Assembly (NCBI GenBank): GCA_023374025.1
Contig: SIJG01000021.1
Coordinates: 58,237 to 122,236, forward strand
From: Heterodera schachtii
Lineage: Eukaryota > Nematoda > Chromadorea > Rhabditida > Heteroderidae
Reading direction: 5' to 3'
Length of the DNA stretch: 64,000 nt
In this document: positions 46,346-57,044 of the stretch, one piece after another
How positions within the stretch are numbered: the first letter of the stretch is position 1
Layout of the letters: every line of letters begins with the position of its first letter
The notes under the pieces: model-generated
The model's input: only the letters and a program-made list of their open reading frames with translations
Told to the model about the DNA's origin: nothing
Databases searched by the model: none
Program-made: the position numbers and the translations under genes

Positions 46346-48809
46346 ATCTCAATGTCAATGAATTGTAATGCAATGTCAATGCATTGTAATGCAATGTCAA
46401 TGAATTATAACTCAGTGTCAATGAATTGTAATGCAATGTCAATGAATTGTAACTCAATGTCAATGAATTGTAATGCAATGTCAATGAATTGTAATGCAAT
46501 GTCAATGAGTTGTAAGGCAATGTCAATGAATTGTAACTCAATGCCAATGAATTGTAATTCAATGTCAATGAATTGTAACTAAATGTCAATGAATTGTAAC
46601 TCAATGTCAATGAATTGTAACTCAATGTCAAGGAATTATAACTCAGTGTCAATGAATTATAATGCAATGTCAATGAATTGTAATGCAATGTCAATGAATT
46701 GTAACTCAATGTCAATGAATTGTAACTCAATGTCATGAATTGTAATTCAATGTCAATGAATTGTAACTCAATGTCAATGAATTGTAACTCAATGTCAATG
46801 AATTGTAATTCAATGTCAATGAATTGTAACTCAATGTCAATGAATTGTAATGCAATGTCAATGAATTGTAATGCAATGTCAATGAATTGTAATGCAATGT
46901 CAATGAATTGTAATGCAATGTCAATGAATTGTAGCTCAATGTCAATGAATTGTAACTCAATGTCAATGAATTGTAACTCAATGTCAATGAATTGTAACTC
47001 AATGTCAAGGAATTATAACTCAGTGTCAATGAATTGTAACTCAATGTCAATGAATTGTAACTCAATGTCAATGAATTGTAACTCAATGTCAATGAATTGT
47101 AACTCAATGTCAATGAATTGTAACTCAGTGTCAATGAATTGTAACTCAATGTCAATGAATTGTAACTCAATGTCAATGAATTGTAACTCAATGTCAATGA
47201 ATTGTAATGCAATGTCAATGAATTATAACTCAGTGTCAATGAATTATAATGCAATGTCAATGAATTGTAATGCAATGTCAATGAATTGTAATGCAATGTC
47301 AATGAATTGTAATGCAATGTCAATGAATTGTAACTCAATGTCAATGAATTGTAACTCAATGTCAATGAATTGTAATGCAATGTCAATGAATTGTAATGCA
47401 ATGTCAATGAATTGTAACTCAATGTCAATGAATTGTAACTCAATGTCAATGAATTGTAATGCAATGTCAATGAATTGTAATGCAATGTCAATGAATTGTA
47501 ATGCAATGTCAATGAATTGTAATGCAATGTCAATGAATTGTAATGCAATGTCAATGAATTGTAATGCAATGTCAATGAATTGTAATGCAATGTCAATGAA
47601 TTGTAGCTCAATGTCAATGAATTGTAACTCAATGTCAATGAATTGTAATGCAATGTCAATGAATTGTAATGCAATGTCAATGAATTGTAGCTCAATGTCA
47701 ATGAATTGTAGCTCAATGTCAATGAATTGTAACTCAATGTCAATGAATTGTAACTCAATGTCAATGAATTGTAACTCAATGTCAATGAATTGTAATGCAA
47801 TGTCAATGAATTGTAATGCAATGTCAATGAATTGTAATGCAATGTCAATGAATTGTAGCTCAATGTCAATGAATTGTAACTCAATGTCAATGAATTGTAA
47901 TGCAATGTCAATGAATTGTAATGCAATGTCAATGAATTGTAATGCAATGTCAATGAATTGTAATGCAATGTCAATGAATTGTAATGCAATGTCAATGAAT
48001 TGTAATGCAATGTCAATGAATTGTAACTCAATGTCAATGAATTGTAACTCAATGTCAATGAATTGTAATGCAATGTCAATGAATTGTAATGCAATGTCAA
48101 TGAATTGTAATGCAATGTCAATGAATTGTAATGCAATGTCAATGAATTGTAATGCAATGTCAATGAATTGTAATGCAATGTCAATGAATTGTAATGCAAT
48201 GTCAATGAATTGTAATGCAATGTCAATGACTAGCTCAATGTCCATGAATTGTAACTCAATGTCAATGAATTGTAACTCAATGTCAATGAATTGTAACTTC
48301 ATGTCAATGAATTGTAATGCAATGTCAATGAGTTGTAAGGCAATGTCAATGAATTGTAATGCAATGTCAATGAATTGTAGCTCAATGTCAATGAATTGTA
48401 ACTCAATGTCAATGAATTGTAATGCAATGTCAATGAATTGTAATGCAATGTCAATGAATTGTAATGCAATGTCAATGAATTGTAATGCAATGTCAATGAA
48501 TTGTAATGCAATGTCAATGAATTGTAATGCAATGTCAATGAATTGTAGCTCAATGTCAATGAATGTAACTCAATGTCAATGAATTGTACTCAATGTCAAT
48601 GAATTGTAACTCAATGTCAATGAATTGTAATGCAATGTCAATGAATTGTAATGCAATGTCAATGATTGTAATGCAATGTCAATGAATTGTAATTCAATGT
48701 CAATGAATTGTAACTCAATGTCATGAATTGTAATTCATTGTCAATGAATTGTAACTCAATGTTAATGAGGTGTAATTCAATGTCAATGAATTGTAATTCA
48801 ATGTCAATA
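46322..48809. repeat. 21-bp satellite array S2, inverse of S1
   Basis: About 118 copies of CTCAATGTCAATGAATTGTAA, alternating with a TGCAATG variant that is not seen in S1. This is the reverse complement of the S1 monomer, so the same family occurs in opposite orientations 22 kb apart with array-specific variants. Open frames of up to 615 codons result from the period of 21 and are not genes. Confidence 0.97.
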
Positions 48810-48982
48810 AATTTTGGATGTTTTTCATATGAAAACCCACAAAAGTTGGCATTGTGTTTTTTGATTAATTTCAATTAATTTTGCTTAGTTTTGCTTTTAC
48901 GAGGATCAAACATAAATACTTGGAATTGGATGTATTTATTAATAAACAAAAAATAAATTAATATAAATTTTTAAAATTTAAG

Positions 48983-50866
48983 CGCGACGGTTGTTTCCAA
49001 TCTTACAAATTCTTTGAAAGTCGAAGGATGGAAATACGTCAAATATTTCAGTTTGGGCATCAACTTTGTATGAATGTGACGGCACTCAAAAATGAATTAT
49101 TTGGGTAAGTAATTTATATTTAAAAAAGCAACAAATTTTATACTGTTTTTTGAAAATGTGCTAGGTCGTTTCGTAAAACTGCCAATTTTACAGATTTTTC
49201 GAAAAAAACCCGCCATAACTTTTTTTTAAGCACAACCCAATTAAAAAATCTTGATATCATGCGACTAGCTCTTGGCTTCCTCTATTAGCCTAAAAATTTC
49301 AGAAATTTCATTGAGTTTCCAGATAGTTCTACCCAAAATCTTCAACAAAAAAAAATAGACATATCTTTCTGAAAACTCAATGAAATATTCTGAAATATTT
49401 AATGATAATAAAGCAATCTAAGCACACTCATATATATATAATACCAAGATTATTTTTTTAGGATGTAAAAAGTTATGTCGGATTTTTCTCGAAAAATCTA
49501 TGAATTTGGCAGTTTTTATGAAATGTTCCAGCACGTTTTAAAAAAATATATTTGAATGCTTTTATAAATAATATATAGGGATCATTTATTTATGTAAGAA
49601 AAATCGCGAAATATGTAAATAAAATATGTATAAAAAACACTAAAATATGTATGAAATATGTACAAAAATCCAGAAATATGTACTAAAATATGTAAATAAA
49701 ATTTTTTAAATGGTGATTTTTTGGAAAAAAATTCTTCGTAAAAAGTGAAATAGGCATAAAATGGCATAAAAATGACCTAAATATGTTTAGAATCACCTTT
49801 TAACATTTAAAAAATTAATTTTTGATATCCCATTTTTGAAAAAAAAAAACTATTTTTTGGGGCACATTTTCAACAAAAAATTTTTTACTTTTCGCAAAAA
49901 ATTTCTATAAATTCTCAAAATTTTTGAAAAAAATTGCGAAATTTTGGATATTTTTGGGGGTATTTCATAAAAAAAAAATTCCCTAAAAATTCTCAAAAAA
50001 TGCAAAATATGTCAAAAAAATGCGAAAAAGTCCAAAATATGTATATAAATATGTACATATGTAATATGTAGAAAAATCCGAAAATATGTAAATAAAAGTC
50101 CCAACTTTTGTTCGCAAACACAAAAATAAAGTGTTTTTCCTACTAAATAGACTATGGAGAATCCAGGAAAAAAACATGTATTTACATAAAAAATGATCCT
50201 TAATAATATATAATATATAGAATTTAATAATTTTAATATTTGTATTTCAGAAGTGATCAGTCACACAAATTTTGTGTGCACACCCGCAGGGGAGATATTG
50301 TTAAAGACGGTTGGGGCTCTAGGAAGGAGCCAACGGAGAAAGGAATTGATTTTGGATTTGAACATTTAAAGGTGATTCTAATGGCGAATTATCCTTTTTT
50401 TATTTTTAATTAAAATTTAAGGAAAAATATGAAAACATTTCTATTTTTGTTGTTTTGCTTGGAGAAGACAAGCAATTTTTGAAGCAATTATTATTCAAAC
50501 GCAGGCAAATAAATTAACATATTTTTTCTTAAATAATTAATAATAAAAATTTTTTTTTTGATTTTTGCCAATGTTTATTTGCCGAAACCAATGCCAAGGG
50601 CTAATGATTTTACTTTTGCCGTTTTGGCATGCGATTCTTTGTTTATCTTGGCACCGACGTTCATCTTTTCCTTGGTGGATTGCTTATTTGATGCCGGACG
50701 ATACAAACATTTTGTACAATTCAGATTTTCTTCCGGGTCATTTTTTTAAATTTTATTTCGTTGAATTTTAAAATAATGGGATTCCATTTTAGACTATCCA
50801 CGAGAGCATTTTTTGCCTGAATGGATCCCAATAAGACTGATCAGTGGCACAATGACTCTCGATTAA
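48983..50866 (+). CDS. Alpha-1,2-fucosyltransferase-like gene, 5' end missing
   Basis: Exons 48983-49104 (DGCFQSYKFFESRR...), 50251-50371 (SHKFCVHTRRGDIVKDGWGS), 50422-50504 (ISIFVVLLGEDKQFLKQLLF), 50599 to about 50710 (NDFTFAVLACDSLFILAPTF), and a last exon 50793-50866 (YPREHFLPEWIPIR ... TMTLD, stop). VHxRRGD is the donor-binding motif of GT11 fucosyltransferases, which add fucose to glycans in the Golgi; the later exons fit that family's order. The first three exons and the fourth join in frame; the joint between exons 3 and 4 needs a GC-AG intron (CGCAG-GCAAAT ... GCCAAG). The donor into the last exon is unclear. The first intron contains the MITE at 49576-50202. Upstream exons are missing or lie beyond satellite S2. 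Confidence 0.6.
49576..50202. mobile_element. hAT MITE, TSD ATAATATA, in an intron
   Basis: A 627-bp element starting TAGGGATCATTT and ending AAATGATCCTTA, flanked by exact ATAATATA (49568-49575 and 50203-50210). The interior (AAATATGTAAATAAAA words, GTGTTTGCGAACAAAAGTTG in inverse) is the same family as 43887-44486, but the outermost bases differ (ATCATTT versus CTGTCA). Confidence 0.95.
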
Positions 50867-51749
50867 ACAAAGCGGGGGAAATGAAAGCGATTCTCAAAAA
50901 AATGTTTTTAATGTTTTAATATTTTTGAAAAAAATTATTCTTTTGTAAAAATGGTTTTGAAACTCCAAATATTTATTTGTTTTAAAAAAGCAATTTATTT
51001 ATTTTAAAATGGCTAAAATTATACAAAACTCACTTCAATCGTAAAAATGCTAATTCCTTGTCCGTGTATGATCTTAATTGAATTTTAAATATTAAATCTT
51101 TTGCTTGACAAAACTGAGAATAATCAGGTTATTTTGCGCGATCTTCAGAAATTCGTCTGTCGAGCAGCAACGCCTTTTGTTCCGTTGGATGGCTTTAAAT
51201 TGGGTCGGACGACAGTAACCCCTCCAACATGGCCAATACGGTTTCGCTTGAACAGTTTCATGTACAGTAGGCGACAGTCCGCGCGAATTGTTTTGTTTAG
51301 TGTCAAATAAATGACGGGCGGAAACCCTGGAATTAACCACAAAAAAGTGTTCCTAATTTTAAAAAAGTTCTTTTTCAATACATAATTTTGACGGTTTTTT
51401 TTGCGCAGAAAAAAATATAAAAATTCCAAGGAACAGCTTGAAAACTAGGTAGAGAGATTAGTCTGATGACAGATTTTATCCAAAACGAACAAATTTAGAT
51501 GACCTTTTGGAGTAATTATGATAAAAAAAAATGCCGTAAAATGTTGTTATAATACCTTACCATGTAAATGCAACCTAAATTCAAAATTGGCATTGATTTT
51601 TCATTGAATTTATTTTTGACCAGATAAACTCAGCAAGTGTAATCATCCATTGCACAACTTCATGGCTATGATAGTATGCGTAAATAGAGCAAGTCAATGT
51701 GTTCATTGAGGAGATCAACAGAACTTGGATAAAAACCTGAAAAGAAGGC

Positions 51750-52780
51750 ATTAAATTAATTTGAAAAAAAAAAAATTTGGAAAAATTGCCGAATACGACG
51801 GTATCGACTTAAAATCGCACAAAAATACTTTTATGGGTTTTCTTAGGCACTGAGAACGATGGAACAGCTTAAAACTCGGCGCGGAAAAGCATTTAAACCA
51901 GCTTTTGAACCAGCTTAAACTCAAAAAATTGAGTGGAAAAGGGGGTTCCTGGCCTTTTAAACGATCAAACTCGAACAAATTTGGTATCATTCGAAAACTC
52001 TTGATAAGCTAAAAAATCATGATATGAATTCGAACCGGACGCGGCAATTGTGGAGAACATTGGTCCCGAAAACTTTTTGTTAGTTTAGGAAAAACATTTC
52101 TAAGGGTAATCTGAGGCGCTGAGCGCGAATCTGGTCTTCTTTTGGCTCAATTTCGAAACCCGAACCCGGATTTGAACATTAAAATAAAATAAAATTTTTG
52201 TTTATTTTTTTTTGCAATTATTGCTGAGGCAATGATTGATTTGTACACAATATGAGTAAACATAAGGATTCGGATGTGAATCACTCACTCATCATTCACG
52301 GGGTAATAATGGGAAATGTGATCAATAAAGCAGTATTTTCAAAAAAAAATGAAATTTATTTTTTTTTTAAATGTTCGAAACCGGATTCGGGTTTTAAAAT
52401 TGAGCCAAAAGGAGGCAAAAAAAATTTCGGCCAGCTTTTCCACTTACTAGGATCTTCATTCCCTTAATTTGAGGATACAATTTAAAAATTTTATCGTCTC
52501 GTTCCCTTTTTTCGTCACTTTTTGAGTTTCGTTTTCGTGTTTCTTTTTCGTCCAAGAAAAAATTTTCGTTTCGTTTTCGTGGAAAATAAATATTTTCGTT
52601 TCGTTTTCGAAAATTATTTTTTTGGTTTACGCACACCCCTGGTCAGGAACCCCTTTTTCCTCAAATTCTTGTTTTAAACCAGTTCAAAAACCCGTTTAGA
52701 TGCTTTTTCGCACCGATTTTTAAGCTGTTCAATCGTTCTCAGAAAAGATTAAGATTTAGTATATAAAAAAAAGGATAAAT
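51750..52780. mobile_element. Inserted repeats in copy F between exons 4 and 5
   Basis: Includes a foldback-like pair at about 52105-52440 (ATCTGGTCTTCTTTTGGCTC...CCCGAACCCGG against its inverse near 52385-52425). A TTTCGTTTTCG word tract at 52495-52615 ends at GCACACCCCTG, whose reverse CAGGGGTGTGC is a hAT-type end. Flanking 51850-52100 and 52640-52740 contain inverse copies of TTTTAAGCTGTTC-like sequence. The intron is short in the other copies. Confidence 0.5.
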
Positions 52781-53465
52781 GTTATTTACCCGTATTTGTG
52801 TTGAATCCAATTCGGAAACCAAAACGCCAAACTCTCTGCGACTCGTCCGAACATAGTAGAAAAGTTTAAGGGCAAAAACCGAATAAATGAACGGACTCCA
52901 AAATGCCACCAGATAATTGTGCCAGGGGTGCAGTCGATGGTCGTTGAAAAAAAAGAGAAATTTGAGCGCCAGAGAAAATTTTGGATATTCATGAAAATTA
53001 TATAAAATTTCTTGTTTTATGCAATTTAAGTGCTTAAAATTTATTTTTATTACACCTTTTTTACATTTGGTTAAGACTTTTTAGTTTTTTTGCGTCTATT
53101 TTGGCATTTTTTGACTTTAGTGCCCACTTCCTCGCGCTGTTGTTGCTGATCAGCAGTGTGATAACCGACGAGCGGGTCGAAGAACCAGCCGAAGAAAAGG
53201 CTGCTGTAAAAGACGGGTTTAGAGAATAGGGCACAGTAGAGGGCGTACAGGGAACAAGCGAAGAGCCATCGCATAAACAAAAGACGGCACAGATTGCTAA
53301 AGCCGAGTTCGAGACAGCGATTCAGTGCCAACGCCTAATTAATGGTTAATTACTCCTGCTGAGATTGTTTTCATATGAATTACCAAATCTGCGGAACTTT
53401 CAGCAATCCAAAGAGCTTAAATTGAGGGACGAAATTAAAAATTAATTGCGTGTCCCTCCTATCAA

Positions 53466-53715
53466 TAGGGGTGTGCGAGAAAAGATTTTTACCGAGACCG
53501 AGAAATTAACACCGAGAAACGATACGAGAGAAATTTGTTCAAATTTTCAATAATTTTTTCTCTTTTCCCCCTTCGCGGCGACCCCCCCCCCCCGCAATGG
53601 TCATCATTGTAAAAATTTCTCGATTTCCGATACTAAAAACACGAGATCGGGAACCGAGAAGCGAAAACCCCGAGAAATTTCCCGAGTCGAAAATCGAGAC
53701 GATCGCACACTCCTA
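53466..53715. mobile_element. hAT-like MITE with CGAGAAA words
   Basis: A 250-bp element with ends TAGGGGTGTGCGA and TCGCACACTCCTA; the interior is made of ACCGAGAAA/TTTCTCGG words and a C-run. Flanks CCTATCAA and ATATCGAT match poorly, so the target duplication has decayed. Related word tracts lie in the same intron of Srt copies A (about 520-668) and C (about 19010-19165). Confidence 0.65.
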
Positions 53716-54118
53716 ATATCGATGAGCCAATCATTCTTTTAGGGATGTATTTTTATGCCCATACCCGACGGCGATGAGTGCTGGATCCCGGTTCCTAGGA
53801 CAGAATAACGGTGACTCTAATTTTCTTGGGACTAGGTCGTTTCGGCACCGCCGTTTCGGCGCCAGCCAAACTTTAAAAAACTCCAAAAGTTTCGAATTTT
53901 TTGAAATTTTCATGTATAACTTCAAACACCGTAGCCCGCCCCCGGCGCCAACCCTACTGTACCTCCCGCCGCCATGCCAACCAAATACATCAGTGTGGGA
54001 CAGGGCGTACAGGGAACAAGCGAAGAGCCATGCGTAAATGCGTGGCCGGAGAACAAAAGACGGCACAGATTGCTAAAGCCGAGTTCGAGACAGCGATTCA
54101 GTGCCATCACCTAATTAA

Positions 54119-54310
54119 TAGTGATGCTCGAGACCAAAAATTTCCTGAGACTCGAGACCAAGAGGCCTAAAACCCCGAGACTTGGCCCCGAGACCAAAGG
54201 CCGAAAATCCCGAGACCGAGCCTCAAAAAACACGAAACTCGTGTCTTTTTCAAAAAAATTTCTTATTCAATCAATTTTTGGTGTTTTTTTTAATTTTGAT
54301 TCAATTAGGT
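54119..54310. mobile_element. CGAGAC-word element fragment in copy F
   Basis: Starts TAGTGATGCTCGAGACC after CTAATTAA, the same site as in copies B and D. The right end is lost at the junction to displaced exon 2 sequence (GCCAACCGCTGAAGAAG). Confidence 0.55.
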
Positions 54311-54439
54311 ACCATATTTATCAATCCAAAAAAGCCAACCGCTGAAGAAGCTGAGAATCCACAAAACGCCCAAGTCGGCGATGCCAATGTATAAGAGCGT
54401 TTGTAGAAGGAGTTTTCATGAAAATGCTTCCTAATGGAC

Positions 54440-54700
54440 TAATTCAAAATGCCGAATTTGTCAAGAAAAAGTCGGAAATTTTCGGCAATTTATTGGCAAT
54501 GGCACGTTTCTCTGTGAGAAGTTTTTTTCAAATTATCAAATTTTTTGGACTGGATTTGAACAGAATAAGATTGTATTTAAGTTTCAAAGAATTTAGCAAC
54601 AAAAATTTTTGAATTAAAAATGTTCGCTTTTTTAATTTAACAAAAATATAAATTTTGTTATTAAGAATGCTTTTCAGTTTTGTGTAAATTAATGATGCTT
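54440..54700. other. Srt 5'-flank-like DNA
   Basis: GGACTGGATTTGAACAGAAT and neighbours match the region upstream of Srt exon 1 seen in the inverted-repeat arms and at 36395-36450. No gene. Confidence 0.5.
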
Positions 54701-54705
54701 TTTCT

Positions 54706-55962
54706 TAGGGTTGCTCCCCGTCCCCGAGCTCCCCGGTCCCCGACCCCGATCCCCGACATTTTTGGGCCTATTCCCCGCCCCGACCCCCGACATGTCGATC
54801 CCCGAGGTCCCCGGCCCCCGACTTTTTGCCCCCCGACTCCCCGACATAATTCGGGGAATGGGGGTCTGAGTGAAAAATTATAGATGAAAATTGGATAAAG
54901 GAAAAAATTAAAAAATAAGCATAAATATATTCTTTAAAAATTGTACTGTCATTGTGCAGATGGCCTAGTGGTTAGTCTCGTTGACTTTCCCTTCTTCTTT
55001 TCCCTGGTTCAATCCCTCTACAGAAAAAAATTATTTTAAATTTTCTTTTTCTATATTCATTATTTTCCTACCGACAAAATTGATTCCTCATAGTTTTTTT
55101 TTCAATTAACACATATTTTATCATTTTTAAATGAAAATTCGTACAAATTGTTGAACCTGGTAATCCCAACCAGACTCCTTTTTTGCTGAAAATCTGTTAA
55201 CAAATGACACTCAAATTTTCAAAATATTCTCCGGCGGCGCCTATCGGCACCGCCGGACCCCTTTCTTCCCCAAACGATTTCTGGAAAAAGCGCGCCGAAA
55301 AAAGTGACGTGAACAGCAAATCTGAATTTCTTATAATATTCGATCATTTAGTCCAAAATGATTAATTATTTGAAATAATTGAACAAAGTTTGATTTGAAA
55401 ATTTTCATTAATTTAATTAAGCTTTAAGTTTTGAATTTTATAAAATAAAAAATTAATTTTGTATTTTCACTTGAAAAAAAAAATTAAAATTGAATTTTAA
55501 AAATTTTTTGAATTTTTAAAATTCCCGGTTGGTCCCTGTTCTCGGTCCCGGTCCCGAATAAAAATCGAGGTCCCGGTCCCGACTTCTCAGATCCCGGCAA
55601 GTCCCGGTCTCGGTTTTGCTCAAAATTCCCGGTCCCGCTTCGCACTAATTAAAATACAATTGGTTCAAAAAAATCATTCAAAAAAAATTTTTGCGGCACA
55701 TTTTTTTAAAGAATTTTGGGAACACGCGGGGCGGAAGGCCGGCGGTGACGACAGGCGTTGCCGGAAAAAAAAATGAACATTTACGAGCATTTAAAAAGAA
55801 AAAAATGATTTTTTTGGGTTAAAATAAAATTTGGTCATTCCCCGATCGGGGTCCCCGATCCCCGACAATTGAGCTCCTCCCCGCCCCGACCCCCGACATG
55901 TCGCCCCCCGAGGTCCCCGGCCCCCGACTTTTTGCCCCCCGAGGGCTCGGGGAGCAACCCTA
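54706..55962. mobile_element. hAT MITE, TSD CTTTTTCT
   Basis: A 1,257-bp element starting TAGGGTTGCTCCCCG and ending CGGGGAGCAACCCTA, flanked by exact CTTTTTCT (54698-54705 and 55963-55970). The ends are filled with CCCCGA words. The interior has GC hairpins at 55231-55256 and 55739-55764 and a CCCGGTCCCGG tract (55530-55640) that may be a nested element. It lies in Srt 5'-flank-like DNA; the arm at 11097-11130 shows the uninterrupted equivalent. Confidence 0.95.
54956..55021 (+). other. tRNA-like relic with A and B boxes, inside a MITE
   Basis: GCAGATGGCCTAGTGGTTAG resembles a tRNA 5' end and A box, and GGTTCAATCCC a B box, 66 nt overall. Acceptor pairing is only partial and the T stem does not pair, so this is not a working tRNA; possibly a tRNA-derived SINE head. 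Confidence 0.35.
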
Positions 55963-56000
55963 CTTTTTCTACATATATCCTTTCTCATTAGGAAGGCATC

Positions 56001-56766
56001 TTTTCGACAGTGGACTTTTCGACAGAAGGACTTTTCGACAGCAAAGGATTTTCGACAGAAATATTATAAATTTCAGGAGGGGACTTTTCGACAGTAAAAA
56101 GTAATTAAATTTCAAATTAGGAGGTGTAAAATCTTAAAATTTTCTCTAAAACAATAAAATTAAACCAAATTAGTATTGAGATTATAATTTTTAATAATTA
56201 AAGCTTCGCAAAAAAAGGCACCAAAAATCGCGAAAAAAGCACTATAATAGGCAGCAAAAGATTGAAAAAAAGGTATGAAAAGGCACAAAATTCCCGAAAA
56301 AAACATGAAAAAAGGCATACTAAAAGTCAACGTAGAAGCCTCAAACTAAGTGGAAACGGCGTTTTTATGCTTAATATATCGCAATTAGTGCGCAGAAAAA
56401 AGGCATATGCCTCAAAATGTGAGCTCTATTATAAATAAAATTTGGAGATGTATTTTTGAGAAAATTTTTTATTCATCTTATGTGTGTATTTTTAAAATTT
56501 TAGGGACCAATCTTAGGTGTATTTTTCTGAGATTTTTCTAGATAAAAAAGGTAAAATTTTATCTCTAGTAATAATGATTTAGCAAACTATATTAGTATGT
56601 TAATTTAAAAGAAATTTAATAAAACTGACAAGCAAAATAAATTATTTTAATAAGAATTATTTGTTTTTATGTTTACTGTCGAAAAATCCATTATTTTTTG
56701 TTTTACTGTCGAAATGTCCTTTGCTGTCGAAATGTCCTTAGCTGTCGAAAAGTCCGGCACTCAAAC
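56001..56766. mobile_element. Possible element with TTTTCGACAG-word ends
   Basis: The left side has repeated GGACTTTTCGACAG words (56001-56100); the right side has the inverse CTGTCGAAAAGTCC (56665-56756). The middle contains AAAAGGCA words and an AGGTGTATTTTT motif. It sits in Srt 5'-flank-like DNA (CTCATTAGGAAGGC on the left). No exact target duplication found. Confidence 0.55.
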
Positions 56767-57044
56767 ATGGCACATTTAAACTAAATGTACAACAAAGAAT
56801 TGCAACGCAATGGCTAAATGATGTCACAATCATTTGAATGTCATAGAAGACTCATTTAAGTTTAGCCAAGCTGAACAAACACGCCGCTATAGTCATTGCG
56901 TTGCAATTCTTTGTTACGCATATTAATTTAAATGTTAAACTATAGAACTAGCCTCATTAATATGTACAAAACTGAAAATCATCGTTAATTGCCATTATAA
57001 AATTTTTATATTGAAAATATATTATTAAAATCAATTTAACAAAC

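Larger units (their letters stand above)
51145..54430 (-). pseudogene. Srt chemoreceptor copy F, rearranged
   Basis: Minus-strand order: start of exon 2 (about 54430-54325); CGAGAC-word element; part of exon 3 (54110 to about 54005, frameshifted); end of exon 2 (about 54000-53925, LMYLVGMAAGGTVGLAP); then a second exon 3 (53334-53128) with an in-frame 15-bp deletion (LLFMRWLF); exon 4 (about 52943-52790) with a 4-bp deletion and frameshift; about 1 kb of inserted repeats; exon 5 (51736-51621); exon 6 (51352-51145), which is intact and in register (NTFLWLIPGFPPVIYLTLNK). Exon 1 was not found. The duplicated and misordered exons 2 and 3 show local rearrangement. A pseudogene. Confidence 0.8.

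Noticed and set aside
46735..48582. 615-codon open frame (and frames up to 506 codons in 21783-23303)
   Set aside because: They arise because the satellite period is 21 bp, a multiple of three, so all frames without a stop in the monomer stay open on both strands. No non-repeat domain is present.
56001..56766. Confirmed hAT MITE
   Set aside because: Inverse word ends are clear, but no exact 8-bp duplication could be found, so it is listed only as a possible element.
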